A DNA stretch of 64,000 nucleotides, taken from positions 26,206 through 90,205 of the forward strand of contig JAMJFZ010004065.1 in NCBI GenBank assembly GCA_026225945.1, read 5' to 3'. Positions 22,654 through 34,080 of this stretch are shown one piece after another (the first letter of the stretch is position 1; the number at the start of each line of letters is the position of its first letter). The translations under genes and the position numbers were made by a program. The notes under the pieces were generated by a model. It saw only the letters and a list, made by a program, of their open reading frames with translations, made no database searches and had not been told where the DNA came from. The stretch comes from Cricetomys ansorgei (taxonomy: Eukaryota > Chordata > Mammalia > Rodentia > Nesomyidae).

Positions 22654-22654
<1 letters not shown>
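22044..22654. other. Intron sequence without a recognised element
   Basis: Contains a frame of 91 codons (22238-22513) and overlapping shorter frames that run into the GT repeat. No splice-supported exon. TGACGTCA occurs once near 22189. Confidence 0.35.

Positions 22655-22694
<40 letters not shown>
22655..22694. repeat. (GT)n microsatellite, 20 units
   Basis: Uninterrupted GT. Confidence 0.97.
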
Positions 22695-22696
<2 letters not shown>

Positions 22697-23117
22697 AAAT
22701 ACATAAATACAACCCACTCCGTCTGTAGTTACTTGGATACGTTTTCATGGTTGACCACTTGCTGTTTCTCCCGATTGCAGCATTCCTTAGTTGTCTGCAG
22801 TTCTTAGTCTAGGGTGATGCCTCATGGACTTTATCCACATTAGCATATCTATTGGTGTCATCCTCGTTCAGTTCTTCAGTTCATTGTTTAGGCAGCCATG
22901 TCGTGATGGTTGTATATTTTGACGTTCCCGGAGACAACAATCTCACAGCAAACTCCCTGTTCCTCTGGCTCTGACAATTTTTCCACCCTCTCTTCCGCAA
23001 TGATCCCTGAGCCTTAGGTGCAGGAGCTGTGATTTGTCAGTTGGATCTGGGCTTTATAACTCTGCATTTTGATTGGTTGTGGTTTTGTGGAATGATCTTC
23101 ATCTGTCACCCATCTTT
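22697..23117 (-). mobile_element. Rodent L1 3' UTR fragment, minus strand
   Basis: TACAACCCACTCCGTCTGTA, CAGCATTCCTTAGTTGTCTG, ATTTAGGCAGCCATG-type and CTCTTCCGCAATGATCCCTG, then CTGCATTTTGATTGGTTGTG, follow in order the antisense rodent L1 3' UTR. It begins directly after the GT run. No ORF2 is attached. Confidence 0.82.
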
Positions 23118-23132
23118 TTAAATATCAAAAAA

Positions 23133-23385
23133 CTGGCTAAAGAAAGAGATGGCTCAGTAGTTAATGGTGCTTACTGTTCTTGCAGAGGACCCAGGTTTGG
23201 TTCAGGGCACCCACATCAGGCGATTCACAACTAACAGTAACTCCAGTTCTAAGGGATCGGATACTCTCTGGCCTCTGTGGGTACCAGGCATAAGGCCCAC
23301 ATGTGGTCCACACAAACTTGTACAGGCACACACACATACACATAAATAAAAATAGATAATTTTTTAAAGATTTAAAAGAAGAAAA
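23133..23385 (+). repeat. B3-type SINE, plus strand
   Basis: GCTAAAGAAAGAGATGGCTC head, TTCTTGCAGAGGACCCAGG, AGTAACTCCAGTTCTAAGGG, CACATACACATAAATAAAA tail. Confidence 0.9.
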
Positions 23386-24179
23386 CAAATAGTGATGTTT
23401 ATCTTTCTTTTAAGCTTTAAAACCATAGCTTAAATTCACTTTTATGTTTAATATGATCCGCTCTGCCTTAGGTTCACAGGCTGTAGTTCTGACCAGGTGG
23501 CTGACCTGTGCCACGTTTGCCTAATCTTGAAAGCGGGGTTGAATCCTGTAGGACTGCTCTGTGCATCAGAGGCAAGGATGAACACTGCTTTGAAAACAAG
23601 TTCGAGGCAGTATTAGTTCACATTGGGAAATGTATAGACCTTGGCATTGCCACTACAGCATACATAAAACACCCTCTAGTGCTTTCTACATGGTTTATGC
23701 TTATCCATTCTGTACAGTTATACAGCTATAAAACTGGAGCACATATGTAAAGCATAGTAGATCTCAAATCAAACTTGTAGCATCTTCAAATTAATTAATT
23801 CAGTAGAGCGATTACGATTTCCCCCCTGCTGTAACACCTTCTTAACAATCAGTGCAGATGCTGTTGTACTGACTGAGGCCACTGGTCATGTGATGACTCA
23901 GTTCTCTTAAGACTTAGCTCCTCCAGACATTGCGAAATCTTGGTTTCAGAGCTGGGCTTCATTGTTCAATATATACAATTTACATTCAGTTCTTTCTTCT
24001 TTCCTCTTGGTTACTCAGCAGTTAGAACCACAAAACTCTGCTACTTGATGCCATTACTGTATTCTGAAGTTGGTGTTTTAAGGTATTGAGACTCTATAAA
24101 CTAAATATATAGCTATTTGGTATGAAGACATAACTATTCCCCTGAAAAGAAGTTTTGTTTGAAAAACTAGAGCTGGAAA
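23386..24179. other. Intron sequence without a recognised element
   Basis: No exon, RNA gene or repeat identified. Confidence 0.35.
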
Positions 24180-24320
24180 GCCAGGTGGTGGTGCATGCCT
24201 TTAATCCCAGCACTTGGCAGGCAGAAGCAGGTGAACCTCTGTGAGTTCAAGGCCAGTCTGGTCTACACAATGAGTTCCAGGACAGCCAGAGTTACAACAG
24301 AGGAACCCTGTCTGGAAAAA
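24180..24320 (+). repeat. B1 SINE, plus strand
   Basis: GCCAGGTGGTGGTGCATGCC head, TTTAATCCCAGCACTTGG, then CAGAGTTACAACAGAGGAAC and an A-rich tail that expanded into the following CCAA repeat. Well preserved. Confidence 0.96.
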
Positions 24321-24360
24321 ACCAAACCAAATCAAAATAAAACAAAAAAACCAAACCAAA

Positions 24361-24392
24361 CCAACCAACCAACCAACCAACCAACCAACCAA
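24361..24392. repeat. (CCAA)8 tetranucleotide repeat
   Basis: Eight perfect CCAA units grown from the A-rich tail of the B1 element. Confidence 0.97.
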
Positions 24393-24396
24393 AAAA

Positions 24397-24520
24397 CCTA
24401 GCGCTAGAGAGATGGATTTCTCTTCGAGAAAACCTGAGTTTGATATCCAGCACCTAAAGGAGGTTGCTCTCCACCTACAGGGGATCAGACACTCTGTTCC
24501 GGTCTCCATATTCACTGCAC

Positions 24521-24560
<40 letters not shown>

Positions 24561-24570
24561 TACAAATAAA
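24397..24570 (+). repeat. B3-type SINE ending in (CA)n, plus strand
   Basis: GCTAGAGAGATGGATTTCTC head, AACCTGAGTTTGATATCCAG, CAGGGGATCAGACACTCTG, then an AC run at 24523-24558 and CTTACAAATAAATTAAAA. Confidence 0.8.
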
Positions 24571-24882
24571 TTAAAACTGGCTTAAAAAACAAACAAACAA
24601 AAAAAACCCATTCTGGGCCTACCATGTATATTGGATCTTCTCCAGTGAAAAACAATGGCACATGTGTAACTCTCCATAATCTATTAGTAATGCATAAACG
24701 GAAGGGTATTACAAATATCTGATGGCAGTTATGGCTTATTCATTATTCTCTCTATATGAATATAAAATGATAAAACGACATAAAGAAAACTTTGGATAAT
24801 GCTGATACTTCATTCTTAAGTATGTATTTAAAGAATTCCTAAGGAAAACTTAGTTCTCTCATTAAGTATTCTAGGTATACTT

Positions 24883-25050
24883 TAAAAATTATTTATTTTA
24901 TTTTTATGCGCAGTAGTGTGAGGGCATCAGTTCCCTTGGAACTGGAGTTATAGACAATTGTAAGCTGCCATGTGGGTTCTGGGAGTTGAACCCCGTTCCG
25001 CTAGAAGAGCAGCCAGTGCTATTAAACCACTGAGTCCTCTCTCCAGCCCC
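24883..25050 (-). repeat. B3-type SINE, minus strand
   Basis: Plus strand reads TTTTTATGCGCAGTAGTGTG, CCCTTGGAACTGGAGTTATAG, GGGAGTTGAACCCCGTTCC and ends CCTCTCTCCAGCCCC. Confidence 0.92.
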
Positions 25051-26544
25051 TTAGGAATCTCTTTTGCATTCAGATTTGAATGTGTAATGGAAAAATAAAC
25101 ACACTAGAATATATTTCATCTCAATACACTGACTTAAGATATACGAGTATTTGCATGCCTGTGACTTCAGGCGGTTCTTCATGTTCTAGCTTGACCTGTA
25201 TTTACAGTCCAGCAGTATTCTGTATTAATGGAATGGCTAGTCCTGAATGAATTATTCTGGTAGAAAGATTTTTTTTTTATAAAATAGAATAAGCTTAAAT
25301 CCTTAGGTTGCAAGGGGTAGCATGCTTATCTCTACCACCTTTCATCTTTTATTTTATATTTTATTTCATAGTTTTCAAACAACTGTACTCACTAGCAGCA
25401 AAATGTAAGCGAAGTATCTTTTCATCACATGAAGTAGAAACATCTTAAAGTGACCTTGGCAGGCAGTCTCAACCTTCTAATCAACTCAGAGATCATTTCT
25501 CATGTATTGATTTGGCATTTTGCAGAGTATTAATTTTTAAATTGTTCTTTAATTTCTTTATTGATTAAGTATTTTTCAGCTGCTGATCTAAAAGATTTTT
25601 CTCATGAGGAAACAAGAAGGCAGAAGTGTTCTAATTGTTAGAGCTATGCAATTCTGCGTAAATTTTCTTCCTGTGTTTTCTCCCTGTTTTCATTTTTTTT
25701 TCTTTTTTAGTCTCCTGGGCCCTGCTCGTCTCTCTGTATGTAACCCCAGGGGGCTGCAGCTTTCTGCGCGTTGAGATTACAGATGTGAACGACCACAGGA
25801 GGCTCTTCCTATGTTTCTGCCATCAATCTTTTCGTGTTTATTTTCCTCCCCATTTCATCTTGCCACCATGTATCCTGAGTGTCTAAAGTGAATTTGGCTT
25901 TCAGGTCTGTTGGGTTAAATCTGAAAACTGTAGAATGACGTAGTAAGTAAATGCTGGGTGAGGTAGCTGGGTGAACGCTACCATCTGTTACTAGTACGCA
26001 ACGTGGCCAATAAAATGTTTCATCAACTAGTAATTAAAATATAACAATAGGAATAAATTGAGATGATTGAGCAGATTCCTTCCGGCTGGTTCTTAAAGGT
26101 GCGTTCATCTATTAAATTATGAAGCTGGAGTTTGAATCACACTTGTTAAAATTAGTAGTCGCTGTCTATTTTCAAATTCTCACACTCTGCTTTGTTTTCT
26201 GTTTTCAGTTTCCAATTTTGAGTTCAGGATAGGATTTCTCCTGTGTGCGATAGGGTTACACTGTGATGGAATTCTCAACGCCTCGCTGCATGGCTTTTGT
26301 ATGATTTGTGCTGAGAGAGGGAAACAAAATGATTTTTTTAATGCTGAGTGATATGATTCAAAGCAAAGATAAGTGAAAAAATGCACAGTAGCTGAAGAGC
26401 AAGCAAGAGTGGCCTCATCAGTTATCCTGACAGGTGAGGGGGAGCTCTGAACAGGCGTCTAGAATTACTGTTTCCATCCAGGCCATACAAAACAATAGTC
26501 ACTTATTTGTGAATAGTACCTACGGAAATAAAAAGCTACTTTCT
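25051..26544. other. Intron, with a faint B1-like remnant
   Basis: A T-rich stretch followed by GTAACCCCAGGGGGCTGCAG and GAGATTACAGATGTGAACG (about 25690-25803) may be an old minus-strand B1/7SL remnant. Nothing else recognised. Confidence 0.35.
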
Positions 26545-26560
26545 AAAACCCTTGTGCAGA

Positions 26561-26734
26561 AGCTATGCACTGATGGCACACGCCTGTAATTGCAGCACTT
26601 GGGATGCAGAGGAAGATGGATCTCTGTGAGTTCGAGGCCAGCCTGGTCTACAGAGTGAGTTCAAGGGCAGCCAGAGTTACAACAAGAAACTTTGTCTTGA
26701 AAAACAAAAATAAACAAACAAACAAACAAACAAT
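26561..26734 (+). repeat. B1 SINE with 15-bp target duplication, plus strand
   Basis: GGCACACGCCTGTAATTGC, GAGTTCGAGGCCAGCCTGG, CAGAGTTACAACAAGAAAC and an AAACAAACAAAC tail. Flanks AAAACCCTTGTGCAG (26545-26559) and AAAACCCCTGTGCAG (26735-26749) differ by one transition. Confidence 0.95.
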
Positions 26735-26749
26735 AAAACCCCTGTGCAG

Positions 26750-27771
26750 GATTTATAACAGCAGGGGAAACGGTAGATTCTGTGAACTTGGTCTCCAACA
26801 TGGGCTGTGCAGGGAAGCTTCTGCTGCTACTTGACACTGAAATATCAGACTATTGAGACATCAGAGGGTACAAAGCCTCCATGTGAACATGTTGACTCTG
26901 CAGTTTAAAGACAGACCTGTCTTGCATAACATAAGGGTTCAAGGTGAAATGACTTCATGATGATGAGAAAGCAGAAAGGCAGTCTGTTTTTCAGTCAACA
27001 GAATAAACTTGCTCTCAGCTAGAAAGCCACAGTAAAGGCAGATTTATCTGGGTTGGGCTTTGACTATCCAGCAGTCCTCACCTAGGCTTCCTGGACCAGC
27101 AGATCCTTGGAAAGTCTTTTGAAATATTTTTTAAGCCTGAGTTTTTGGAAGCTTATTGAAAACTATGATTTTTAAGAATTGTTATGCTATAATGCTAGAA
27201 CTTCATCCATCATGTTACTAGATATGAACACACATGACCACCCTCTGAGCAAATTATATGGAGTGTTTGAGTACAGGTTACTAAATAAGGTTTCCTGTGG
27301 AATATGCAGTATTCAGGCATAATGAAGAATTATGGGAAACTATTATTTACATGGAGAATTCAGTCTTGCTATATATTACTGTTTCTAAAAATAACATTTA
27401 AAATTTAGCTAAGTATGATATATACTGTGTCCTATTGTCCTGAGGAATAGGTAAGAAAAGTTGTTTATAGGGACAATTAATTCAGTAGATACTATTTGGA
27501 ATCACTCTGCCAGGCTCAGGAAAGCGCTACCAAAGTCTCCACCATCTCAGGCAGCCTCTCTAAGTGGCTGGAGACCTGGGAGTACTTCACAAGAACTCTT
27601 GCTTTGTCTGAGGTAACTTTGCACATGTTCCTTCAATATGGTGTTGACCAAAGAATGGAGAGCATTAAGTAAATGTCCTCTTAAGCTGGAGGTGTTATGT
27701 TGTAATTAACAAAAAGAGATCTGTAAATGAGACCCCCAGATTCATATAACAACTGTGACTTGAGGGTTGAC
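26750..27771. other. Intron sequence without a recognised element
   Basis: About 1 kb with no exon, RNA gene or repeat recognised. Confidence 0.35.
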
Positions 27772-27955
27772 AACTGGCTGGAGAGGTGGTTCAGTTGCTC
27801 TTCCAGAGGACTTATGTTCGATTTCCAGCACCCATATGGCTATTCAAAACCATCTGTAACTCTAGTTCCAGGAAATCAGTACCCTCTTCTGGCCTCCTTC
27901 AACAGTAGGCATGCAAGTGGTGCCTATATGTCTGTCTAAACATGCACCAAAACAT
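27772..27955 (+). repeat. B3-type SINE, plus strand
   Basis: CTGGCTGGAGAGGTGGTTC head, GCTCTTCCAGAGGACTTATG, AACCATCTGTAACTCTAGTT and CCCTCTTCTGGCCTCC, followed by an AAAAT tract grown from the tail. Confidence 0.93.
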
Positions 27956-28019
27956 AAAATAAAATAAAATAAAATAAAATAAAATAAAATAAAATAAAAT
28001 AAAATAAAATAAATAAAAT
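27956..28019. repeat. (AAAAT)n pentanucleotide repeat, about 12 units
   Basis: Perfect AAAAT units with one 4-base slip near the end, continuous with the tail of the preceding SINE. Confidence 0.96.
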
Positions 28020-28058
28020 GAGTGGTAATTTCCCATTGAAATAGTTACCTGATGCAGG

Positions 28059-28423
28059 TGTCTTAGTGTTGTATGCTGTGAAAAGACACCATTACTATGG
28101 CAGCTCTTATAAAGGAAGACATTTAATTGGGGCTGCTTACAGTTCAGAGGTTTAGTTCATTATCATGATAGTGGGAAGCATGGCAGAATGTAGGCAGAAA
28201 GGCTGAAGAAGTAGCTAAGAATTCTACATCTGTATCTGCATGCAGCAGGAAGAGGAAGACACTGGGCCTGGCTTGGGCTTTTGAGACCTGAAAGCCCACC
28301 TCCAGTGACACACTTCCTTCAACAAGGCCACACCTCCTATTCCTTCTCAAGGAGTGTCGCTCCCTGATGGCTAAACATTCATATATGAGCCTGTGGGGGG
28401 CCATTTTCATTCAAACCATTACA
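28059..28423 (-). mobile_element. MaLR (ORR1/MT-like) solo LTR with perfect 5-bp target duplication
   Basis: Starts TGTCTTAGTGTTG and ends AACCATTACA. Flanked by GCAGG at 28054-28058 and again at 28424-28428. Inside are TTATAAAGGAAGACATTTAA, ATTATCATGATAGTGGGAAG and CAAGGCCACACCTCC, the antisense of a rodent LTR. No internal region. Confidence 0.9.
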
Positions 28424-28994
28424 GCAGGTAATTAATAATTCCCAGTCCTTAACTACAGATCTACAGACAGGATACATAGACTAGCCCCACCTCCCTAGCA
28501 GTCTCTTGTATGACTATTTTACCTGTAGTTTTTTTTTTTCAATACATGGTATACAGTTAAAATCATTGCACAGAAATTTTCAGCATGCTTTTTCCCACTT
28601 GATTTGATTTTCCATTCATCTTGTAATTGCTTCACAAACTTTTAATTTTAATCAAGGTGTACCACTCCACCAAATGAATATGGAACAACTTAGTAGTCTG
28701 AAATCAGTAGACATTACAATTACTTCTGGCTTTGGATTTTAGCATTAAAATTGACTCAAGAATGTCTCTATACATGAAGCTTTGTCACTACCACACAATA
28801 TATCTGTGTGTGAACTTTCCCTTCTGGTTTCTTACAGTTGTCATGTTTGCTAGATGACAACATTTCTGTTTTCCCCAGATAGCTCTTATTCTCTGGGTTA
28901 AAGAACCATACTGACAGAGACAATGAGAATTACTCAGTCCTAGCACTGGTACTGAGTGTGACCACTCCCATCAGCACCTCATAGGCCTGGATGT
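28424..28994. other. Intron sequence without a recognised element
   Basis: No exon or repeat family recognised. Confidence 0.35.
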
Positions 28995-29004
28995 ACTACT
29001 TCTA

Positions 29005-29170
29005 ATTCTTTTTGTTTGTTCGTTTGTTTTTTTCAAGAAAGGGCATCTCTGTGTAGCCCTGACTGTCCTAGAACTCACTCTGTAGACCAGGCTGGCCTTA
29101 ACTTAGAGATCAGCCTGCTTCTGCCTCCGAGTGCTGGGACTAAAGGTGTGTGCCATTGCTGCCCAGCTAC
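29005..29170 (-). repeat. B1 SINE, canonical variant, minus strand
   Basis: CTGTGTAGCCCTGACTGTCC, CTCTGTAGACCAGGCTGGCC and GTGCTGGGACTAAAGGTGTG. Flanks share ACTACTTCT (28995-29003 and 29171-29179). Unlike the other well-preserved B1 copies here it has the usual GGGCTACACAGAG form. Confidence 0.94.
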
Positions 29171-29236
29171 ACTACTTCTTTGAATGACTCTTTATGCACA
29201 GTTAGAGCTGAGGAGAAGCCTTCTGCTTTTGCACAG

Positions 29237-29597
29237 TGTTGTAGTTTGGATCTTGAATCCTCCAAAGGCCAATACATTAAAGGCTTGATCCTTCCTGTGA
29301 CACTGTTAGGAGGTGGTGGGGCCTTTAAGGGACTGGTCTAGTTGGTAGAGATTAGTTAAAGATGACATATGCTCTTGAAGGGCAGTCTCCTTCTTTCTCT
29401 TTGCTTCCTGGCTGGCATGAGGGAAACAGGCCATTGGAATTAACTTTGCTGTGATACATTGTGACACCACACATCCAAAATAATGGGGCTAACCAACCTT
29501 GAATTTAAACTTCTGAAACCGTGAACCAAAATAAAATTTTCCTCTATTTAAATTTATCTCCAATATTCATCACATAAACAGAAAACTGAGTCATACA
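29237..29597 (+). mobile_element. MaLR (MST/ORR1-like) LTR, plus strand
   Basis: TGTTGTAGTTTGGATCTTGA start, TTAGGAGGTGGTGGGGCC, CTTGAAGGGCAGTCTCC, GTGAACCAAAATAAAATTTT and a TCATACA end. Confidence 0.78.
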
Positions 29598-30267
29598 ATG
29601 GGATATGATAAGTGGATCAGCCCTATGCCTGTGCATTTAACTCAAACCAAGGCTTCTTTCCTTCAGCTGAGGGTAACCGTTAGCTATTGGTTATATCTGT
29701 CTCTATCCCCTCCCCACCTCCGATCCTGGACATTTTCTTTTGTTAGTTCCAAGCTGAATTGCTTAATTAGATAGCAAAAATGTTTTGTTTTGTTTCATCT
29801 TATTTGGCACCGTAATGTGCATATGGCTTACGAAGGTGCTTCTTCTTATAAGTTCGACTTACTCTATCGAACTAAAGTTTCCAAGTTATCTGTCCTAAAA
29901 CCAGCAGTATATGAGCATTATTCTCCACCCTGATGTTAGCACGGGGTGTTGCCCTTTATTTGATGGTTGAAAGTGATGCCCTGTCATATGTGTTTTTATA
30001 TCTCATGGCATTCAGTTTTATATCACTAGTTCACAGAGAGCAGGAAACTAGATAGAATGCATTTCCCTGAGTAGATGCAGCAATTTGGCCATAAATTTTA
30101 AGGATTTGTTCTTTGACCTTGTACCATGTTTTCCTACATTCATATTTATGGGTCTGTTGCTGGGACCTGGGTTAAGGTTCAGAGTAGGAACATCAGGCTG
30201 TTGTATGATTAGTTTCCTTCTCGTTCACATTCATGAGCCAGTTCCCAAAAGGAATGAAGTAGATTAC

Positions 30268-30350
30268 ATGGCAGACACAGTGGCATAGCGGTAGAATGCT
30301 TGCCTTGCACTTGCGAGTACATGGGTTTGACGATCCCAGGTACTGCAAAA
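30268..30350 (+). repeat. ID-type SINE fragment, plus strand
   Basis: GTGGCATAGCGGTAGAATGC, TTGCCTTGCACTTGCGAG and GACGATCCCAGGTACTGC resemble the tRNA-Ala-derived ID core (box A and B regions). B1/7SL-like remnants may continue to about 30500. Confidence 0.55.
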
Positions 30351-30737
30351 GAAAAACAAAATACCCTACCTTGGTGATACACACCTGTGATCTTGTCGGG
30401 GACAAAGGCAGAAGAGACCACAGATTTGTGACCACTCTTGGTGGGCTACGTAGGTCCCAAGCCTTCTCGGGTCCCAATAGTGGGATTCTGTCTCGTCTCT
30501 CCCTTCAAGGAGGAGAAGGCACATTTGTTAATATCATAGGAACACTTGGGTTTCTTCAAACACTTCTCATCAAGCCGTTTCATAGAATCGGAACTTAGAA
30601 GAGCATTTTTTTTTTCTTTTCATTTTCTCGGAAGCAGAAGTAGTTTTCTGTCAGTTAATACCATCTCTTTCTGCTAACAGAATGAATAAAAGAAAGCAGA
30701 GGAAAGGGATGGTGGGGGGTGTTATACATGAGAATGA

Positions 30738-30960
30738 GTATTTGCTATGCTGTTGTATCCAGCGGAGACAGGCAGATCCCAGGGGCTTGCTGGCTAGTAG
30801 TCAGCCTAGCCAATTGGTGAGCTCCGGGTTCAGTAAGCAACCTTGTTTCCAAAAAAGAAGGTAGAGAGTGACTGAAGAAGTTACCCTTATGTAGATACCG
30901 GGTTTCTACACATGCTCGTAAATGATCATATGGTACACAACACACGCCATCAAACACTTG
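30738..30960 (+). repeat. Long tRNA-headed SINE, 3' part, plus strand
   Basis: GCGGAGACAGGCAGATCCC, GGGGCTTGCTGGCTAGTAG and GGTAGAGAGTGACTGAAGAA match the copy at 20078. Confidence 0.65.
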
Positions 30961-30965
30961 AGTAT

Positions 30966-31125
30966 CTATCCAGCAGGCCCCTGAGATCTGTCTGTCTCTG
31001 CTCCCTTAGTGCTGGGGTTACAGGCATGTCCCCTCATACCCAGTTCTGTGGACCCAAACTCCTTCTGCTTGCGTAGCGAGCACTGTACTAACTGTGTTGT
31101 CTCCTTAAGCCTTTGCTTTTGAACT
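30966..31125 (-). repeat. Diverged composite SINE, minus strand
   Basis: CCTGAGATCTGTCTGTCTC and AGTGCTGGGGTTACAGGCAT read as antisense B1/B4, followed by CTGCTTGCGTAGCGAGCAC, an antisense tRNA-headed part. Confidence 0.5.
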
Positions 31126-31710
31126 CTCATCAAAGAAACTGCTGAGAAGCCACATTCTGTTTCCATGTAATGCACTGGAAAACTTCCTGAGCACGCTGCC
31201 TCTTGCAGTTTTGTTTCCACTTGACCTTACCTGTGTAGTAGTACTTCAGAATCCTTAAGAATATTTACGTTCCCATGTGGCTCCAGTTATGTCTGACTAG
31301 TTTTAGTCAGTAGCCTTTTGCTTCCTGCTAGTCTTCTTCCACCCCCTTTTAAGGATGTGATGAAGGCTCTGCATTCTCTTTTTACCAGATCCCAGGGTCA
31401 GACAGATTTTCAGAGCAGCAGGGTGAGTTTTCACAGAAGAGGGGAGGCTCCAGTTGCTGGACACCTCCAGGTACTGTCTTTGTTCTCTGCACTCAGGAGA
31501 GAGAGCAGCATTTTTTAAGTTGCGTCCTAGGATATTTGCTTCAAAGCAGTGAGGACTGCATTATCAGCTAGCAGAGGCTCTGTGTTCTTCGTGACTAGAA
31601 GTGGTTGTCTCTCAGATAGGACTACCAGACCTCATGACTAGCCATGTTTTTGTTTATTTATTGTTGAGTTTTAGCAGTTGTTAAGTATGTTCAGTTTTAT
31701 TTTTAGTTGA
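31126..31710. other. Intron sequence without a recognised element
   Basis: No exon, RNA gene or repeat recognised. Confidence 0.35.
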
Positions 31711-32091
31711 TGTTCTAGTTTTCTTTCTGTTGCTGTGATAAACACCATGAACAAAATCAATATGGATGGGAAAGGGTTTATTTTAGCTTATAGTTTACAG
31801 TATGCCATGAACAGAAGTCAGGGCAGGAAGTAAGGGTGGGCGCCTGGAGCTGAAGCAGGGACCACGGAGAATGCTGCTTATGTAGCTTACTCAGTTTGCT
31901 TTCTATGTAACTCAGGACCACTTGCTCAGACAAGGCTCCAGCACCTCTAATTATGAGCTGGGCTCTCCCACATCTATTGTTAATCAAGAAAATGCCCCCA
32001 CAGCTTGCCTATAGGTCAGTCTTATGGGAGCATTTTTTTCCCTCCTTCTCAGATAATCCTGTCTTGTATTAAGTTGACAAAAACCACCACA
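31711..32091 (-). mobile_element. ERVL/MLT2-like solo LTR, minus strand
   Basis: TGTTCTAGTTTTCTTTCTG start and a CCACCACA end. Flanks GTTGA (31706-31710) and GCTGA (32092-32096) are a 5-bp target duplication with one transition. GAACAGAAGTCAGGGCAGGA and AATCAAGAAAATGCCCCCAC match the plus-strand copy at 11320 in reverse. Confidence 0.85.
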
Positions 32092-32107
32092 GCTGATTAT
32101 TGTCTGA

Positions 32108-32233
32108 TGCTAATATGTGTGATAACACATGCCTGCGATTACAGCATTCTGTGGGCTGAGGTAGAAAATTAATGAGTTCAAGACTAGCCTCAGCTACATA
32201 GTAAAACTGTCTAACCTTTAAGAAAAAAAAATA
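32108..32233 (+). repeat. 7SL-derived SINE (old B1/B4 head), plus strand
   Basis: ACACATGCCTGCGATTACAG, GGGCTGAGGTAG, GAGTTCAAGACTAGCCTC and TACATAGTAAAACTGTCT, then an A-run. Confidence 0.65.
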
Positions 32234-32240
32234 AGTTATA

Positions 32241-32430
32241 GGCCTGGAGAGATGGCTTGGCAGTTAAGAGTAGGATTTGGGTTTGATTTCCAGCACCCAC
32301 ATGGCTGCTAATAACTGACTGTAACTCCAGTTCACCTTTCTGGCCTACATGGGCACTGCATGCACATGGTGCACAGAAATACACGTGGGCAAAACACCCA
32401 CACAAATAAAATTTAAAAAATCTCAAAAAG
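32241..32430 (+). repeat. B3-type SINE, plus strand
   Basis: GGCCTGGAGAGATGGCTTGG head, CAGCACCCACATGGCTGC, GTGCACAGAAATACACGTGG and a CACAAATAAAATTTAAAAA tail. Confidence 0.9.
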
Positions 32431-33699
32431 TTATCCTGAAAAAAAATTATTTGCATTATTATAATTGTCTCCAAAGTGAGCTGTTCATGGGAATGTTGAC
32501 TCTGAAAATTTAAATGTTTTTATGAATTTCTGTCCATGTGATGGAAACTGCTTTTTAAGATGTCAGAAAAATTATATGAACACTTTTATCTCCTAATGTT
32601 TGACTTTGGTGATATAAACTATTTCTTATTCAAACTTTTAAGAAATTTTATCAGAAGTACTCTGATCATGTATAGTTTATTCAGTAAAATTTGTTGTATA
32701 CAAGATTAGTGAACCTTTGATAATCTGAGAAAGGCAATGTAACTGGTTTTGTGTATTGTATACTACCGCTTAGACCCAGGCTACTTAATCCTAGTGGCAA
32801 AATTCATAGAAAGGCCACTTGATTCTTTGCTCCTAATTACTTCACAGTCCTTGCGGGGAGGAACCTGCCACTTCACAGGGCCTCTGAGGGTGAAGTCCCT
32901 TAGCCTCTCCGGGGTTGCTGGGCCTGAGGACAGCAGCTAGAGAGTCAGCAACTATTGAGAACTGCGGGCTCCAGACTCCAGCGCACGCTATACTTGGCTT
33001 GGAAGTATAGTGGTTAGTCTCATGGCTTCAGTTCACATGTGTTCCCAAATAGACAAGAGGTGAAATTAAGCCATTACTCAGAAAGGAGGCCATTTATGGG
33101 GTGATTGACACATTAATTAGCTCAGCTTCTTTAGATTTGTTTAGTCACCTTAGAAAGCAGCATTTTTGAGGGTGACATGGTAGAGGGAACAAAGAATTTC
33201 ATAAGTGAGATCCTGATGTTAAACATGTAAGGAAGCAGAATGCCAAAGAAACATTTTTTTAATTTAAAATTTGTTTAGGAATAACTCTACAGGAATTTTA
33301 ATTTCCAGAGAAAGTAGAAGGCTGAGGAGTGAGCAAACACTGTGGGCAGTTGGGCTGTAACCTGGAGCTGTGCAGAGCACCGTCCATGACTACTGTAACA
33401 CAGATTGAGCCATCACTTTCTGGGCCACCATGCCTGTGGATTTTAGACTCACAGTGGTCTAATTTCAGTCTCCAGGCTTTTATTCATCTTACTTCAGAAT
33501 TTTGAGTTTCTTGATCTACTATTTTAGCCTTGTCGGACTTCCTTCTGCCTGTCTGAAAGCTGTGCCAGCATTGCTGTAATGCATCGTTTATCTGATTGGC
33601 ACCAATCGTATTTCAAGAAGAACAAAGAAATATTGGGTTCTGAAAAAAGTCACCTTTAGTCTTAGCAAATGACTTTTGAAAACAAGGTTAATTTTTATT
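32431..33699. other. Intron sequence without a recognised element
   Basis: About 1.3 kb with nothing recognised. The 63-codon frame at 32749-32940 has no supporting signal. Confidence 0.35.
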
Positions 33700-33842
33700 T
33701 ATATGTATATATGTGCTCCCAGAGGCCAAAAGAAGACACTGGGTTCCACAGAGCTGGAGTTATGGGCGCTAGGCTCTAGGAACTAAACTCACATCCTCTG
33801 CAAGAGCAGAGTGCTTTGCCCACTGAGCAGTTGTTCCAGCCT
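33700..33842 (-). repeat. B3-type SINE, minus strand
   Basis: GTGCTCCCAGAGGCCAAAAG, CAGAGCTGGAGTTATGGG, CCTCTGCAAGAGCAGAGTGC and GAGCAGTTGTTCCAGCCTC. Confidence 0.85.
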
Positions 33843-33974
33843 CTTAAAACTGTGTAGTAGGAACAATAATTTGATTGTTTCTTTCATGATGTTTTCAGTT
33901 ACTTTTTTTTCCTTTGCAGTTTTTTTTCCTTTATTCCTTCTCTGTGTATACTTTCATTAGTGGTTCTGTGTAAG

Positions 33975-34080
33975 GATTTTTTTTTAAAGGCTCTCTCTAG
34001 CCTAGATGGTCTTGAATTCACAAGCCTTTTAAGCCTCTGAAATTCTGGTCTTATAGATGTGAGCCACCTCGCCCAACAGG
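33975..34080 (-). repeat. Old B1-like SINE, minus strand
   Basis: CTAGATGGTCTTGAATTCAC and TAGATGTGAGCCACCTCGCC are decayed antisense 7SL-type blocks. Confidence 0.5.

Noticed and set aside
24361..24392. Regular 4-base repeats that might suggest an array
   Set aside because: A simple tetranucleotide repeat from a SINE tail, not a CRISPR array.
24201..24554. 117-codon minus-strand open frame
   Set aside because: Lies across a B1, the CCAA repeat, a B3 and a CA repeat; it is a product of repeat composition.
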